64,000 bases of DNA from Planctomycetota bacterium. GTDB taxonomy: Bacteria > Planctomycetota > Phycisphaerae > Phycisphaerales > UBA1924. The stretch spans positions 16,056-80,055 of the forward strand of contig CAUJHH010000034.1 of NCBI GenBank assembly GCA_963204725.1. Direction: 5' to 3'. Shown one piece after another: positions 26,179 through 34,835 of the stretch; the stretch's first letter is position 1, and each line of letters starts with the position of its first letter. A program made the position numbers and the translations under genes. The notes below the pieces were generated by a model. The model had not been told where the DNA came from. It ran no database searches and saw nothing but the letters and a program-made list of their open reading frames with translations.

Positions 26179-27771
26179 TCACCAAGCCGCCTGCCAGAGC
26201 GCGACGAGGGCGATCACCGCGAGCAAGCCGGGGACGTAAATGACTATCCTCGCCAGGATTCCGAGCCACGTGGACGAACACAGTTGGCCGAACAGCGGGA
26301 AGCAAAGGTAGGCAGTGCCCTGTGCTGCTAGAAACGGACTGAATGGTGACCGCCACGCGATGGCGCAGGTAAGCGCCGCTGAGCCGAGTATTAGCATTGC
26401 CACCACATGACGGCGCGCGAGGGCTGTCCCTGCGGGACCTTTCGGCGTTCGGCAGAACGTCGGCCTTACGAAAAGGTGTTTCACAAAGCTCCAACCTGCC
26501 AGCGGCATGCTCGCGCTATAGATGGCCGTGGCCCAGAAGTGGTAGCGAAAGTGTTCTCCCCACGACGCCGCAGCTAAGACACGCGCCGCAATCGAGGCCA
26601 AGAACAGCCACGCATAGACGTAGGGAAGGAACGGCTGGATGTAGGGCGACCCCTCACTCCACAAACTCCAGCATACGAACGCGGAGACAAAGCCGTTGAC
26701 AACGAAAACCGGCATCAAGCCGTATCGCCCGAGCCACACAAGTCCATCCCACTTCTCGACAGTCGTTACGGACCCCGCCAAAACGAACCTCGCCGCCTCA
26801 TGGCGAAGAAGCTCCGCCGCGCCCGCCGCGAACTTCCGAAACCGGACCAGGAAGGAGCCGAAGTCGCGGGGCACGAGTTCGCCGGCGCGGATGCTTGCTT
26901 CGTACCTACCGATGCCGCCGCCCGCAATGACGCGGAGCGAGAAAGCCAGATCTTCGGAGACCACTTCGGGAAAGCCACCGACGGCAGCCCAGCTCGCGCG
27001 TCTTACGAGCGTGCTATGGCCGAGGGTCGGCAGGAATCCTGCGTGCTCCTTCAGCGCCAAATCGCACTGGTGGAGGAGATCTACTTCCGGCGCCATCGCC
27101 TTTTGGAACGGGCTGGCATCCCATGCCACGTAGGCCGTGTTTGCTGTCTGGACGAACGCGACGTGCGCCGAGTCTGGCTCTAGCACCCCCATAACGTCCT
27201 TAAGATATCCGAGGGGCAGGCGCTGATCGGCGTCGGCCAACAGAAACCAGTCCTCGGTCACATGGCCGGCGATGACGTGATTGAGGTTGCCCGCTTTGAA
27301 ACCGGTTCGGTCGGAGCGCCGGACCAACTCACATACACTCGCGTGGCTTGAGCAGAACGCCTCGACCCTCGCCTGATAATCCGGTTGCACGCTATCGTCA
27401 CACACCAGCACGCGAGCGTAGCGATAGCGTATGGCCTCGGTCACGCACGTCAGGCAACTCTCCTCGTCGAAGTCGTCGCAAGTCGTATAAAGGACAGCGA
27501 CCGCTGGAGTTTCCGTACAGCCACGGCGGGCAGCGCTCGGGGCCCAGACCGCCCCGACGTGGAACGCCGTGTAGTGGAATGCCGCGAGCAACGTGAGCCA
27601 CCACACAAAGGCGCTCACGTGAGCAACGACAGAGAGCACCGGCCTGCCGAGGTCGTACCAGTGGATCCATTGCCAGAGCACGACCCCCACGAGCGCGCAC
27701 CACGCGACCAGCACCAATAAGATGACAACGGGAGACTTGTATCGTCGGCTCTCCGGAAGCAAATGTCCCAC
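26179..27771 (-). CDS. Membrane glycosyltransferase family 2 (beta-glucan/cellulose synthase-like)
   Basis: 530 residues from GTG 27771 with GGGAGG four bases before it; the longer open frame overlaps the upstream gene. Two N-terminal membrane helices, then the GT2 catalytic domain with VAVLYTTCDDFDEESCLTC, the sugar-nucleotide motif LLADADQRLP, VSEDLAFSLRV and RFRKFAAGAAEL in place of QxxRW, then about five C-terminal helices. This is a processive-synthase layout. It starts one base after the TIR-TM-GH17 gene stop, so the two form an operon. A beta-1,3-glucan-like product would fit the GH17-like neighbour; unproven. Confidence 0.8.
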   Translation of the reverse strand: MGHLLPESRRYKSPVVILLVLVAWCALVGVVLWQWIHWYDLGRPVLSVVAHVSAFVWWLTLLAAFHYTAFHVGAVWAPSAARRGCTETPAVAVLYTTCDDFDEESCLTCVTEAIRYRYARVLVCDDSVQPDYQARVEAFCSSHASVCELVRRSDRTGFKAGNLNHVIAGHVTEDWFLLADADQRLPLGYLKDVMGVLEPDSAHVAFVQTANTAYVAWDASPFQKAMAPEVDLLHQCDLALKEHAGFLPTLGHSTLVRRASWAAVGGFPEVVSEDLAFSLRVIAGGGIGRYEASIRAGELVPRDFGSFLVRFRKFAAGAAELLRHEAARFVLAGSVTTVEKWDGLVWLGRYGLMPVFVVNGFVSAFVCWSLWSEGSPYIQPFLPYVYAWLFLASIAARVLAAASWGEHFRYHFWATAIYSASMPLAGWSFVKHLFVRPTFCRTPKGPAGTALARRHVVAMLILGSAALTCAIAWRSPFSPFLAAQGTAYLCFPLFGQLCSSTWLGILARIVIYVPGLLAVIALVALWQAAW

Positions 27772-27772
27772 G

Positions 27773-29143
27773 TCACCTCCCGCGAATAGCGTCGGCGGCC
27801 GGTCGAGGTGCGCCGCCGCTTTCGATGAGACCAGTCTGGGGATCCCAGCGGTAGAACGGCCAGTCGGCCTTCCATGGAATGTCGAACGCGCTATGGAACG
27901 AGATCGAGACGTCAAACGGCAGGTCCGGGGGGTTGCCGCGCCCGGCCTCGCGAAGCGTGGAGTAGAACACGGCCTGCTGTGCGGGAGATGCGAACGGTGC
28001 GCCGCCCACTGGAAATGTGACTAACTTCAGCAGAATCGGCTTGTGCCGCGTGTTCCCGCCGTTCAGTTGGCGCGCGATCGACAGTGTGGCCCTCGCGGCC
28101 TCCACGCCGGGTTCGGCGCGACCTGGAGAGAAACCTTGCTCGAACGTCAGGGAGGCGTCTGCGAAGACCCAGTCGCCGATCGAGTAGAGACGTTCGTCTT
28201 CGAGGTACTTCGCCCACGGCTCGGTGGTGCTCACCGGCCGCCGGGAGCGGAAGCGAACGGTGTCCATCGCCGTCTTGAGCGACTCGAAGTCGTAGCGGAT
28301 CGGCTTCGAGCCCAGGCCGTTGTGGCCTACGCAGTAGGCATCCACGTAGTCGCGTTGGCGGATCGCGGCGTCCAATTCTTGTCGGTCGTGCGGATCCCAC
28401 ACCGTGACGATGACCAACAGCTCTGCCGCCTTGGCGCGCGCGGGGATAGCCGAGAACCCGTGTCGTGCTGTGAACACGATGATGCCGTCAAAGCCGGCTT
28501 GACGGATCGTTGCCATGTCCGCATCGATGCCCGCAGGGTCAATTCGACTGCCGGCTGATGGGTTGAACCGGGGCGGGTCGTAGGTGATCCAGCGATGACC
28601 TCCGACGAGCGCTGCCACATCGCAACTCACATATGCCCGTGAGTATCGAGGACCGATCCTATGGTACCACGCCATGAATGCGACAAGAACGAGCGTGACG
28701 ATTGCCATCGTGCAGCGTGCCTTGGACAGCGGTGGGCCTGCCGGCTTCGACCGCGAGACGCGCCGCAACCGCTCAAGCGCCCGCTTGAAGCCCTCATGTC
28801 GTTCGTCGCCGCTCCAGCCGACGAGATTTGCGGCTTGGATGCGTCCGAATGGCTCTGGCGGCGTGACCGGATCGAGCAAGACCGAGACGAGGATCTTGCG
28901 CTCCCAGCCCGCCAGCGCCTCGGTCTGAAGAATCCAGTCGGAAACGAGTGCGTGTTGAGACCAAACCACGAGAACACAGCGCGCACTTGCGAGCTCGTCG
29001 AGCAACGGCCCTTTCCACGTCTCGCCGACACGAAGGTTTGGGTCCCACCACACCTGCAGGTCCGAAGCGATCAGCTTCTCGATGAGAGGCTTTACCCGAT
29101 CCAGATCCTTGTGAGAGTAGCTGACGAAGACCTCGTTTGGCAT
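27773..29143 (-). CDS. TIR domain - transmembrane - GH17-like fusion protein
   Basis: 456 residues from ATG 29143. Residues 1-120 are a TIR domain (EVFVSYSHKDLDRVKPLIEK, WWDPNLRVGETWKGPLLDEL, VLVVWSQHALVSDW, then TEALAG with the probable NADase glutamate). A membrane helix lies at about 150-168 (MAIVTLVLVAFMAW). Residues ~180-456 resemble the GH17 exo-beta-1,3-glucanase group (RWITYDPPRFNP, AGFDGIIVFTARHGFSAIPA, SISFHSAFDIPWKADWPFYR). Places where I expect the two catalytic glutamates read VGHNGLG and LKLVTFPVGG, so it may bind rather than cut glucan. Inference: an envelope sensor coupled to a cytoplasmic TIR enzyme, or a regulator of the GT2 neighbour. Confidence 0.75.
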   Translation of the reverse strand: MPNEVFVSYSHKDLDRVKPLIEKLIASDLQVWWDPNLRVGETWKGPLLDELASARCVLVVWSQHALVSDWILQTEALAGWERKILVSVLLDPVTPPEPFGRIQAANLVGWSGDERHEGFKRALERLRRVSRSKPAGPPLSKARCTMAIVTLVLVAFMAWYHRIGPRYSRAYVSCDVAALVGGHRWITYDPPRFNPSAGSRIDPAGIDADMATIRQAGFDGIIVFTARHGFSAIPARAKAAELLVIVTVWDPHDRQELDAAIRQRDYVDAYCVGHNGLGSKPIRYDFESLKTAMDTVRFRSRRPVSTTEPWAKYLEDERLYSIGDWVFADASLTFEQGFSPGRAEPGVEAARATLSIARQLNGGNTRHKPILLKLVTFPVGGAPFASPAQQAVFYSTLREAGRGNPPDLPFDVSISFHSAFDIPWKADWPFYRWDPQTGLIESGGAPRPAADAIRGR

Positions 29144-29223
29144 CTTGGAAACCTGTAAGTTAGAGAACACGGCTCAAACCACTCCAACATCGCATGCACG
29201 GCCTCGTCCGTCGTCACGCTCGT

Positions 29224-29295
29224 TCACACTGGCTCAATCGGCGGCTTATGGTACAAAATCCGCCAATCCATGACTTCCTCCATCATCGCATGCGA
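29224..29295 (-). pseudogene. 3' end relic of a second SLOG-SLATT gene
   Basis: Reading the minus strand gives [20 protein letters not shown] then TGA, compared with MMDEVTDWRILYGKPPIEPA at the end of the intact SLOG-SLATT gene (39301). The DNA match covers about 65 bases and stops at the terminal repeat of the IS3 remnant at 29296. So an IS3 insertion plus deletion removed the rest of the gene. The relic lies 80 bases upstream of the TIR-TM-GH17 gene, the same order (SLOG-SLATT then TIR) as in the intact operon. Confidence 0.75.
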
Positions 29296-29947
29296 CTGAC
29301 CTGCCCCCATGTTCTGTGCCCGGGGCTATGAGAGTCGGGTGATGGTAACAGGGTCGGGGCCTTCCCATACAATCTCCGCGTTGGCGATGCCCGCAGCGCA
29401 GCCAGAGGCATCGCCCGCGGCTGTCCGGGTCTGTGCACCGCAGTCGTTCGCCGCGTCGCGGCCCGGCATCGTCCCGCAACCCGCCGCGAACACCGCCGGG
29501 GGCACGTACCCCAGCGACGAGTGCGGCCGGTGATGGTTGTACTCGGTGCCTCCATGCCGCCGTCAGCGCCTCGGCCTCTCGCACGCCCTCGAACACCTCC
29601 GCGTTCAGCAGTTCATCCCGCAGACGCGAGTGGAAGCTCTCGGCGTACCCGTTCTCCCACGGGCTTCCCGGCGCGATGTACAGCGTCTCCACACCCGTCA
29701 GCATCGCCAGACGCCGGATCGTTGCCGCGATGAACTCCGGCCCGTTGTCGCAGCGGATGTGCCCGGGCACGCCGCGTGCCGTGAACAGGTCGATCAGCAC
29801 TTCCGCCACGCCGCGGGCCGTGATGCTCCGATCACGATCTGTTCCGCCGAATGTCTTGTCCGCTTCATGGTCCAGAGTCTCCAGGGCCGTGCCGCGGCCC
29901 GACGGGACTCTCATAGTTGCTGGATCAGGTTCCGGGGGGCAGGTCAG
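29296..29947 (-). mobile_element. Internally deleted IS3-family element with 13-bp terminal inverted repeats
   Basis: Perfect terminal repeats CTGACCTGCCCCC (29296-29308) and its complement (29935-29947). On the minus strand the orfA start ([15 protein letters not shown] 29868) is joined directly to the second half of the orfB integrase core ([45 protein letters not shown]). A second frameshift near 29545 separates the orfB end ([19 protein letters not shown]...VTITRLS, stop 29326). The element cannot move itself but could be mobilised by a complete relative. Confidence 0.85.
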
Positions 29948-30002
29948 GCCAAGAGAGCTCAGGGCTGCTTGACCGAATACCCAGTTGCAGGTGGGAGAAT
30001 AG

Positions 30003-30283
30003 ACGCGCTCGATGAGACCTAAAGAGTCATTTATGAGTTGAAACCCAACTCTCCGTCGGGCCGCTACAAGGGCCTAAGCAGCTCCAGAGGTACAAGGAGG
30101 CTATGGAACAGAAACTGGTAAGCGATGGGAGACGCAGTTGGATCTGTACGACGTTGAGTAAAGGTGTCCAGAGTGCAGACGAAAGACAGTATTACGTTAA
30201 TGAACAAGAACGCAGCGTTACGCGGGTTTCACCACCACAAGTTTATTTGATGGAAGCAATGCGAGACCATAACCAAGCTGATC
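30003..30283 (+). pseudogene. Low-GC relic with toxin-nuclease-like YELKP motif
   Basis: GC content falls to about 45-48 % over 30003-30470, against 60-67 % around it. One frame gives [15 protein letters not shown] and, after a one-base shift, KQLQRYKEAMEQKL and WICTTLSKG. An E-x-K pair before a QLxxY helix recalls restriction-endonuclease-fold toxin domains at the ends of polymorphic toxins. No start codon or complete frame exists. I infer a decayed foreign gene fragment. Confidence 0.4.
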
Positions 30284-30463
30284 ATGTTGCGGAAGGGCAC
30301 GCGCATCAAGCAGGTTGTTGCGGGGCTGATGCCTACGGAACACATATTGACCGATGTACCACCTGATAATGCCTACTGGGGAGTAATGGTGCATGACTAT
30401 AAGATGCCCATAGGGCATAAGGATATCTTCGAGCGGAAGATGCAGGCAGATCGTCGTACTTGA
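30284..30463 (+). CDS. Short low-GC open frame, unknown
   Basis: ATG 30284 to TGA 30461-30463, 59 residues (starts MLRKGTRIKQVVAGLMPTEH, includes NAYWGVMVHDYKMPIGH). The composition and amino-acid make-up look like real protein rather than a shadow. It could be an immunity-like or C-terminal fragment belonging to the degraded toxin-like relic upstream. No clear ribosome-binding site. No family recognised. It ends 19 bases before the next gene. Confidence 0.35.
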   Translation: MLRKGTRIKQVVAGLMPTEHILTDVPPDNAYWGVMVHDYKMPIGHKDIFERKMQADRRT

Positions 30464-30482
30464 TCGCGTCACCAAAGAGGAG

Positions 30483-31859
30483 ATGGTCGGCCTCATCGCG
30501 CTCGACGATGGAGAAGCGGTCGCCCCGGAAACGGTGTCGTTTGCGAGTCAAGCGGATGAGCGCCAGGAATCACCACCCGACTCGCAGAGGCTCGTGCATG
30601 CCTCGTTCGTCCGTGGCAGCGGCCAGCTGACCTGTGTGTTTCAATATCCGATTCCGGCAGGCATCCGAGTCCAGGTCATCGTCGACGACCGCAGAGTGCT
30701 GGCTACGGCCGCGTCGGGCGACCGGTGGATGGTCCGGATGGAGACCATCGAGCAACGCTCACGGACGCGATTTGTGACAGCAGTTGTCGGCGAAGACGCT
30801 GGAACGGCCTACACGTGCTGGCTGGAGGATGTCGAATCCCTTGAGTCGCTACGCGCGAAAACAATCGATATCAGCGCGATTACGAGCCTGGCCGGCGGTT
30901 CGGGCGCTGTCGATCCCGGGCAGACGCTTCGCGGAATCTCCAAGCTCAGCCAATGGCTGCTGGGCCATAGGACGGTGGAGGAGAAGCGCCTGGTGTCGCC
31001 GGCCATTTCAGAGAGAATGGAACTGTCACGGCCTGTGGTGCCCGTAACACCCGAACAGATCTTTCGCTCGCTCGACGACATCCGAGAGAATCGGCGTCCG
31101 CTCGCCGCGGTGATGGGCGCAGCAGGGATTTCTTTGTCGGGGATCATGCGCCTCGTGTTCGGCGGCCCGGACACGCAGGTGGAGTCGACCAGCGACGATA
31201 TCGTGGGCGCCGAGCTGCGACACGGAGGCAGCACGACTGAGGAGTCAACGGGCGACGAAGACGAGGCGAAGAAACGTGAAGCAAAGGAAGGACCGCCAGC
31301 TGTGTCCGACTCGGATCGCTCGCGACTCATTCGGCAAGTGCAACGATTCGTGGATTCGCTGGCCGAGCCGGACTTCGCGGGCCGGTGCACCGCTCGCCAA
31401 CTCCAGCAAGCAATCGCCTTTCCTCTCGCGTGCTCGTTGCTGGCCGTCCGAGGCGATTGGGCGCAGAGCCAGTCCGACCGGGAGGCGTGGCGAAACATTG
31501 TCCGCCGCGTGTGCGAACTCCTCCTCGTTGCCACGCGCGGTCTCAAGAAGAGCGCAAGACTGCAAGGAACGCTCATTCAGCGAGTGTCAGATCGTTTCTC
31601 CCAGGACGGTCGCACCGACGAGTTCGACGGCATCTTCGGGGACGGCACCCTATGGGTCCTCCTGCTTGCCGTGACCACGGGCATCGCCGATTTCATCGAG
31701 CATCTGCGCCCCAAACTCACGCCCGGTTGCCCCGAGTTCCTCATGGCACTCGTCGCCGCCTTGAACGACCGCACGAGGGTCGCCGATCTCGATCGGTTCC
31801 AGGATTGGAGTAGTCAACCTTCCGTGCCGCTCGATGCGCCCTGGCCCGATGGCCGTTGA
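30483..31859 (+). CDS. Unknown protein, first gene of the RyR-AAA/DUF4062 operon
   Basis: 458 residues, not recognised. ATG 30483 is directly preceded by AAAGAGGAG, which is too close to act as a good ribosome-binding site; the frame remains open back to 30414 without another start, so the original start may have been lost with the low-GC relic. The N-terminal ~100 residues look beta-rich (LTCVFQYPIPAGIRVQVIVD). A charged linker (ESTGDEDEAKKREAKEG) at about 255-275 precedes an all-helical half (SRLIRQVQRFVDSLAEPDF, WRNIVRRVCELLLVATRGLK). No catalytic motif visible. Its constant company with the next three genes is the best clue to its role. Confidence 0.7.
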   Translation: MVGLIALDDGEAVAPETVSFASQADERQESPPDSQRLVHASFVRGSGQLTCVFQYPIPAGIRVQVIVDDRRVLATAASGDRWMVRMETIEQRSRTRFVTAVVGEDAGTAYTCWLEDVESLESLRAKTIDISAITSLAGGSGAVDPGQTLRGISKLSQWLLGHRTVEEKRLVSPAISERMELSRPVVPVTPEQIFRSLDDIRENRRPLAAVMGAAGISLSGIMRLVFGGPDTQVESTSDDIVGAELRHGGSTTEESTGDEDEAKKREAKEGPPAVSDSDRSRLIRQVQRFVDSLAEPDFAGRCTARQLQQAIAFPLACSLLAVRGDWAQSQSDREAWRNIVRRVCELLLVATRGLKKSARLQGTLIQRVSDRFSQDGRTDEFDGIFGDGTLWVLLLAVTTGIADFIEHLRPKLTPGCPEFLMALVAALNDRTRVADLDRFQDWSSQPSVPLDAPWPDGR

Positions 31860-32035
31860 TCCGGGGTCCTGCTACGTCTGCGGCGTAGTTGCTGGTGGCG
31901 CGGAACCAAGCGTGGCCTGTCGCAGAACGACTGGGAGCGAGAATCCGTATCATTCCTATCGGCATGCACTCGAAGGGTAACGCTCGTGGCGGTGTTGCCG
32001 GGGGCTTGGCGTTGTCAGCGAAGAGGGAGTTCCAT

Positions 32036-34822
32036 GTGACAGATGCGCACTCACCAACCCGCACCATCCTCGTCACCGGCGACATCGTCTGCGACTGCTT
32101 CACCTACCGCGCCGAGCCCGCGGCAGCCGGAAGCAACGCTGGTCGCGGTACCCGCATGCTCGAAACGCTCGGCGGAGCGAATCTGCCGTTCACCATTCTT
32201 CAGGCTATCGCGAGCCAGCGCCCGCAGGCACACGCCAAGGCGGCATCCGACGCGGCAGCCGAGGCGGTGAAGGCGAAGAAGTCGGCCCAGGACGTGGCCG
32301 AGGCTTCGGAAGAGGCCTTGACCCGAGCGAAGGCCTCACGCCCTGAGTTCCAAGCATGCTTCGGGCACCATCTGACGCGGCTCAAGGCGCGCGACCTGCC
32401 CGAGGCGCTGTGGACCTTTGGCCTGTGTTCCCCCGTCCCGCCCACTCGCGATAAATCTGACAAGCCCGACAAGAAGGTCTGGCGCATGACGGAGGCCCTC
32501 GGGTACGGCGCGGGCGGCAATGTCGCGATCGATCCGGAGTGGGATGACCGCGATGCCCTGACCAAACCCCCGGCCGTCGCGCTTCTCGACGACGGCAACC
32601 TCGGCTTTCGTCGGGAGACCGCCAAGCACTCCTGGCCAACATGGCTCATGCAGCCCGCAGCAGGTGGCGAGGTTCCGTGGGTCGTTCTGAAGACGATACA
32701 TCCGATCACCAGCAGCGCCCTGTGGCGAGCAGTCATGTCCAACCAAGTACAGGCACAACGCACCATCGTCATCGCTTCGCTTCAGGATCTGCGCAAGGGC
32801 GAGTTTCACGTCAGCGGCGGCATCTCGTGGGAACAGACGGCCGGTGATATTGTGAAAGAGTTGGCCTGCAATGCGCTGCTCCAACCCCTGCGCAAGGTCG
32901 CATATGTCATCATCACTCTGGGGACGGCCGGGGCATTCCTTGCCGACCGAACCGGCTCGGAGCCGCGATATCGGCTGATCTTTGACCCGGCGAATCTCGA
33001 GGGAGACATCGAGCGCAAGACCGACGGCCAAGTGTTCGGCCGCCTGTCCTGCATGGCCGCGGCGATTGCGGCACATCTGATCGATGCTCCGACCGGCGCG
33101 GTTCAGGGCGGACCGGGGATGCCGCAAGCACCGGTTGGTCGAACGCTGGAAAGTGGCATCAAGGCCGGGATACGTGGCTTGCGCACGCTGCTTGAGCTCG
33201 GTCATGGCCCGATCGATTCGGACGGCCCGCCGGGGTTCTCCGCTCAGGAGATCGCCCGGGTCATCGATTCGACCGACGGTACCTTCGGTGCTGTTGATGT
33301 GCCTGCCGATCCCACCCCCGACTGGACAATTCTCCGCTGCTCGGGGTGCTATCAGTCCCCTGAGCCGCGGCCGATGACCGCCGCCGCGCTGACCGTGGCG
33401 CTGAGGGGGCTCGCGGCACTGCGGGGCGTGCCGTATCAGGAATTCGGCCAAGTGACGACGGTGGACCGCGGCGAGATCGAGGATCTGCGCGCGCTCAAGC
33501 GGCTCATCGGCGACTATGCGAGCAAGGGTTCGGGCAGCAAACCGCTCTCCGTAGCGGTGTTCGGGGCGCCCGGCTCGGGCAAGTCGTTCCTTGTCAAGCA
33601 GCTCGTCAAAGCATCGGGTCTAGCCAATATCGAGCCCGTGGAGTTCAATCTCTCGCAGTTTACGACTCCGGCAGAGCTGCGCGGCCCGTTGCACCAGGTG
33701 CGCGACCTGGTATTGAAGGGCAAGCTGCCCCTGGTCTTCTGGGACGAGTTCGATTCACGGGAGTACGAGTGGCTGCAGCACTTCCTCATGCCCATGCAGG
33801 ACGGAACGTTTCAGGAAGGACAGATCACCCACCCCATCGGCAAGTGCATCTTCGTCTTTGCGGGCGGGACGAGCAGGCAGTATCAGCACTTCGGCGACCG
33901 CGCCGCGCCGGAAGCTTTTGAGGCGAAGAAAGGCCCCGACTTCATAAGCCGTCTGCACGGGTATCTGAACGTGATCGGGCCCAACCCTCGCGAGACATTC
34001 GATCGGGACGGGAAGACCTGGGTCCGGGACGATCGCGATACCTGCTGCCACCTCCGGCGTGCACTGCTACTGCGCGGACTGCTTGGCTTGGAGCGAGACC
34101 AAGTGTTGGGCATGGACCGGGGGTTGCTCCGAGCGTTCCTGGAGATTTCGGGATACAAGCACGGCGCTCGCTCGATGCAGCAAATGCTGGAGATGACCAA
34201 ACAAGGGAGCCGGGCGGGTGCACTGCGACGGTCCGACCTGCCGCCGCATGCACTGATGAGCCTCATGGTCGACCCCCAGGAGTTCTTCGCCATCATGACC
34301 AAAGACGACGCATTCAAGCGAGAAGCGGAGCACCTAGCGCCGCACGTCCATGAGTTCTACCGCGAACTCGCCAAGAAGGAGCGTTGGAAGGTCAGGTACG
34401 ACGTTGACTATGCCGACCTCCCGGACGACATCAAGGACGACAACGTCGCCGCCGCGATGCGGATCCCTGAAGTGCTCGCCCTCGTTCAGTTGCACGTGGT
34501 GCCAGTGAGTTCCGGCGTCCCCACCCTGAGCAAAGCGGAAGCAAGGGCGATTATCGACGGTCACATTGATCTGCTCGCTGAGGCCGAGCACGACGGCTGG
34601 ATGGACCACAAGCTGCTCAACGGCTGGAAGCGGGGCTCACCGCGGGATGACGCCACGCGGATCCATGATGCGCTCGTGCCCTATGCCCAACTTGGGGAAG
34701 AGGACAAGGAGAAGGATCGGACTTCGGTCCGGCGGTGCCCGGAAATCGTCGAGCGTGCGGGCCATGCGATATCGCGGGGGAGCGTGGGCGGTGGGGGAAC
34801 CGGAAGCGCCATCAAGAAATAG
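32036..34822 (+). CDS. Ribokinase-like / AAA ATPase / RyR domain protein
   Basis: 928 residues from GTG 32036, with GAGGGAG six bases upstream; the open frame extends to 31889. Residues ~8-350 resemble a ribokinase (PfkB) fold (TILVTGDIVCD, VVLKTIHPITSSALW, YVIITLGTAGAFLADRTG). An AAA ATPase follows: Walker A FGAPGSGKSFLVKQL (~510), Walker B PLVFWDEFDSREYEWLQHF (~565), sensor IFVFAGGTSRQYQHF. The end carries a RyR-repeat domain (LAEAEHDGWMDHKLLNGWKR, VPYAQLGEEDKEKDR). RyR repeats in bacteria are proposed to recognise small ligands or modified nucleotides in conflict systems. I infer a ligand-gated ATPase switch. Confidence 0.78.
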   Translation: MTDAHSPTRTILVTGDIVCDCFTYRAEPAAAGSNAGRGTRMLETLGGANLPFTILQAIASQRPQAHAKAASDAAAEAVKAKKSAQDVAEASEEALTRAKASRPEFQACFGHHLTRLKARDLPEALWTFGLCSPVPPTRDKSDKPDKKVWRMTEALGYGAGGNVAIDPEWDDRDALTKPPAVALLDDGNLGFRRETAKHSWPTWLMQPAAGGEVPWVVLKTIHPITSSALWRAVMSNQVQAQRTIVIASLQDLRKGEFHVSGGISWEQTAGDIVKELACNALLQPLRKVAYVIITLGTAGAFLADRTGSEPRYRLIFDPANLEGDIERKTDGQVFGRLSCMAAAIAAHLIDAPTGAVQGGPGMPQAPVGRTLESGIKAGIRGLRTLLELGHGPIDSDGPPGFSAQEIARVIDSTDGTFGAVDVPADPTPDWTILRCSGCYQSPEPRPMTAAALTVALRGLAALRGVPYQEFGQVTTVDRGEIEDLRALKRLIGDYASKGSGSKPLSVAVFGAPGSGKSFLVKQLVKASGLANIEPVEFNLSQFTTPAELRGPLHQVRDLVLKGKLPLVFWDEFDSREYEWLQHFLMPMQDGTFQEGQITHPIGKCIFVFAGGTSRQYQHFGDRAAPEAFEAKKGPDFISRLHGYLNVIGPNPRETFDRDGKTWVRDDRDTCCHLRRALLLRGLLGLERDQVLGMDRGLLRAFLEISGYKHGARSMQQMLEMTKQGSRAGALRRSDLPPHALMSLMVDPQEFFAIMTKDDAFKREAEHLAPHVHEFYRELAKKERWKVRYDVDYADLPDDIKDDNVAAAMRIPEVLALVQLHVVPVSSGVPTLSKAEARAIIDGHIDLLAEAEHDGWMDHKLLNGWKRGSPRDDATRIHDALVPYAQLGEEDKEKDRTSVRRCPEIVERAGHAISRGSVGGGGTGSAIKK

Positions 34823-34835
34823 TTTGGAGCGAATC

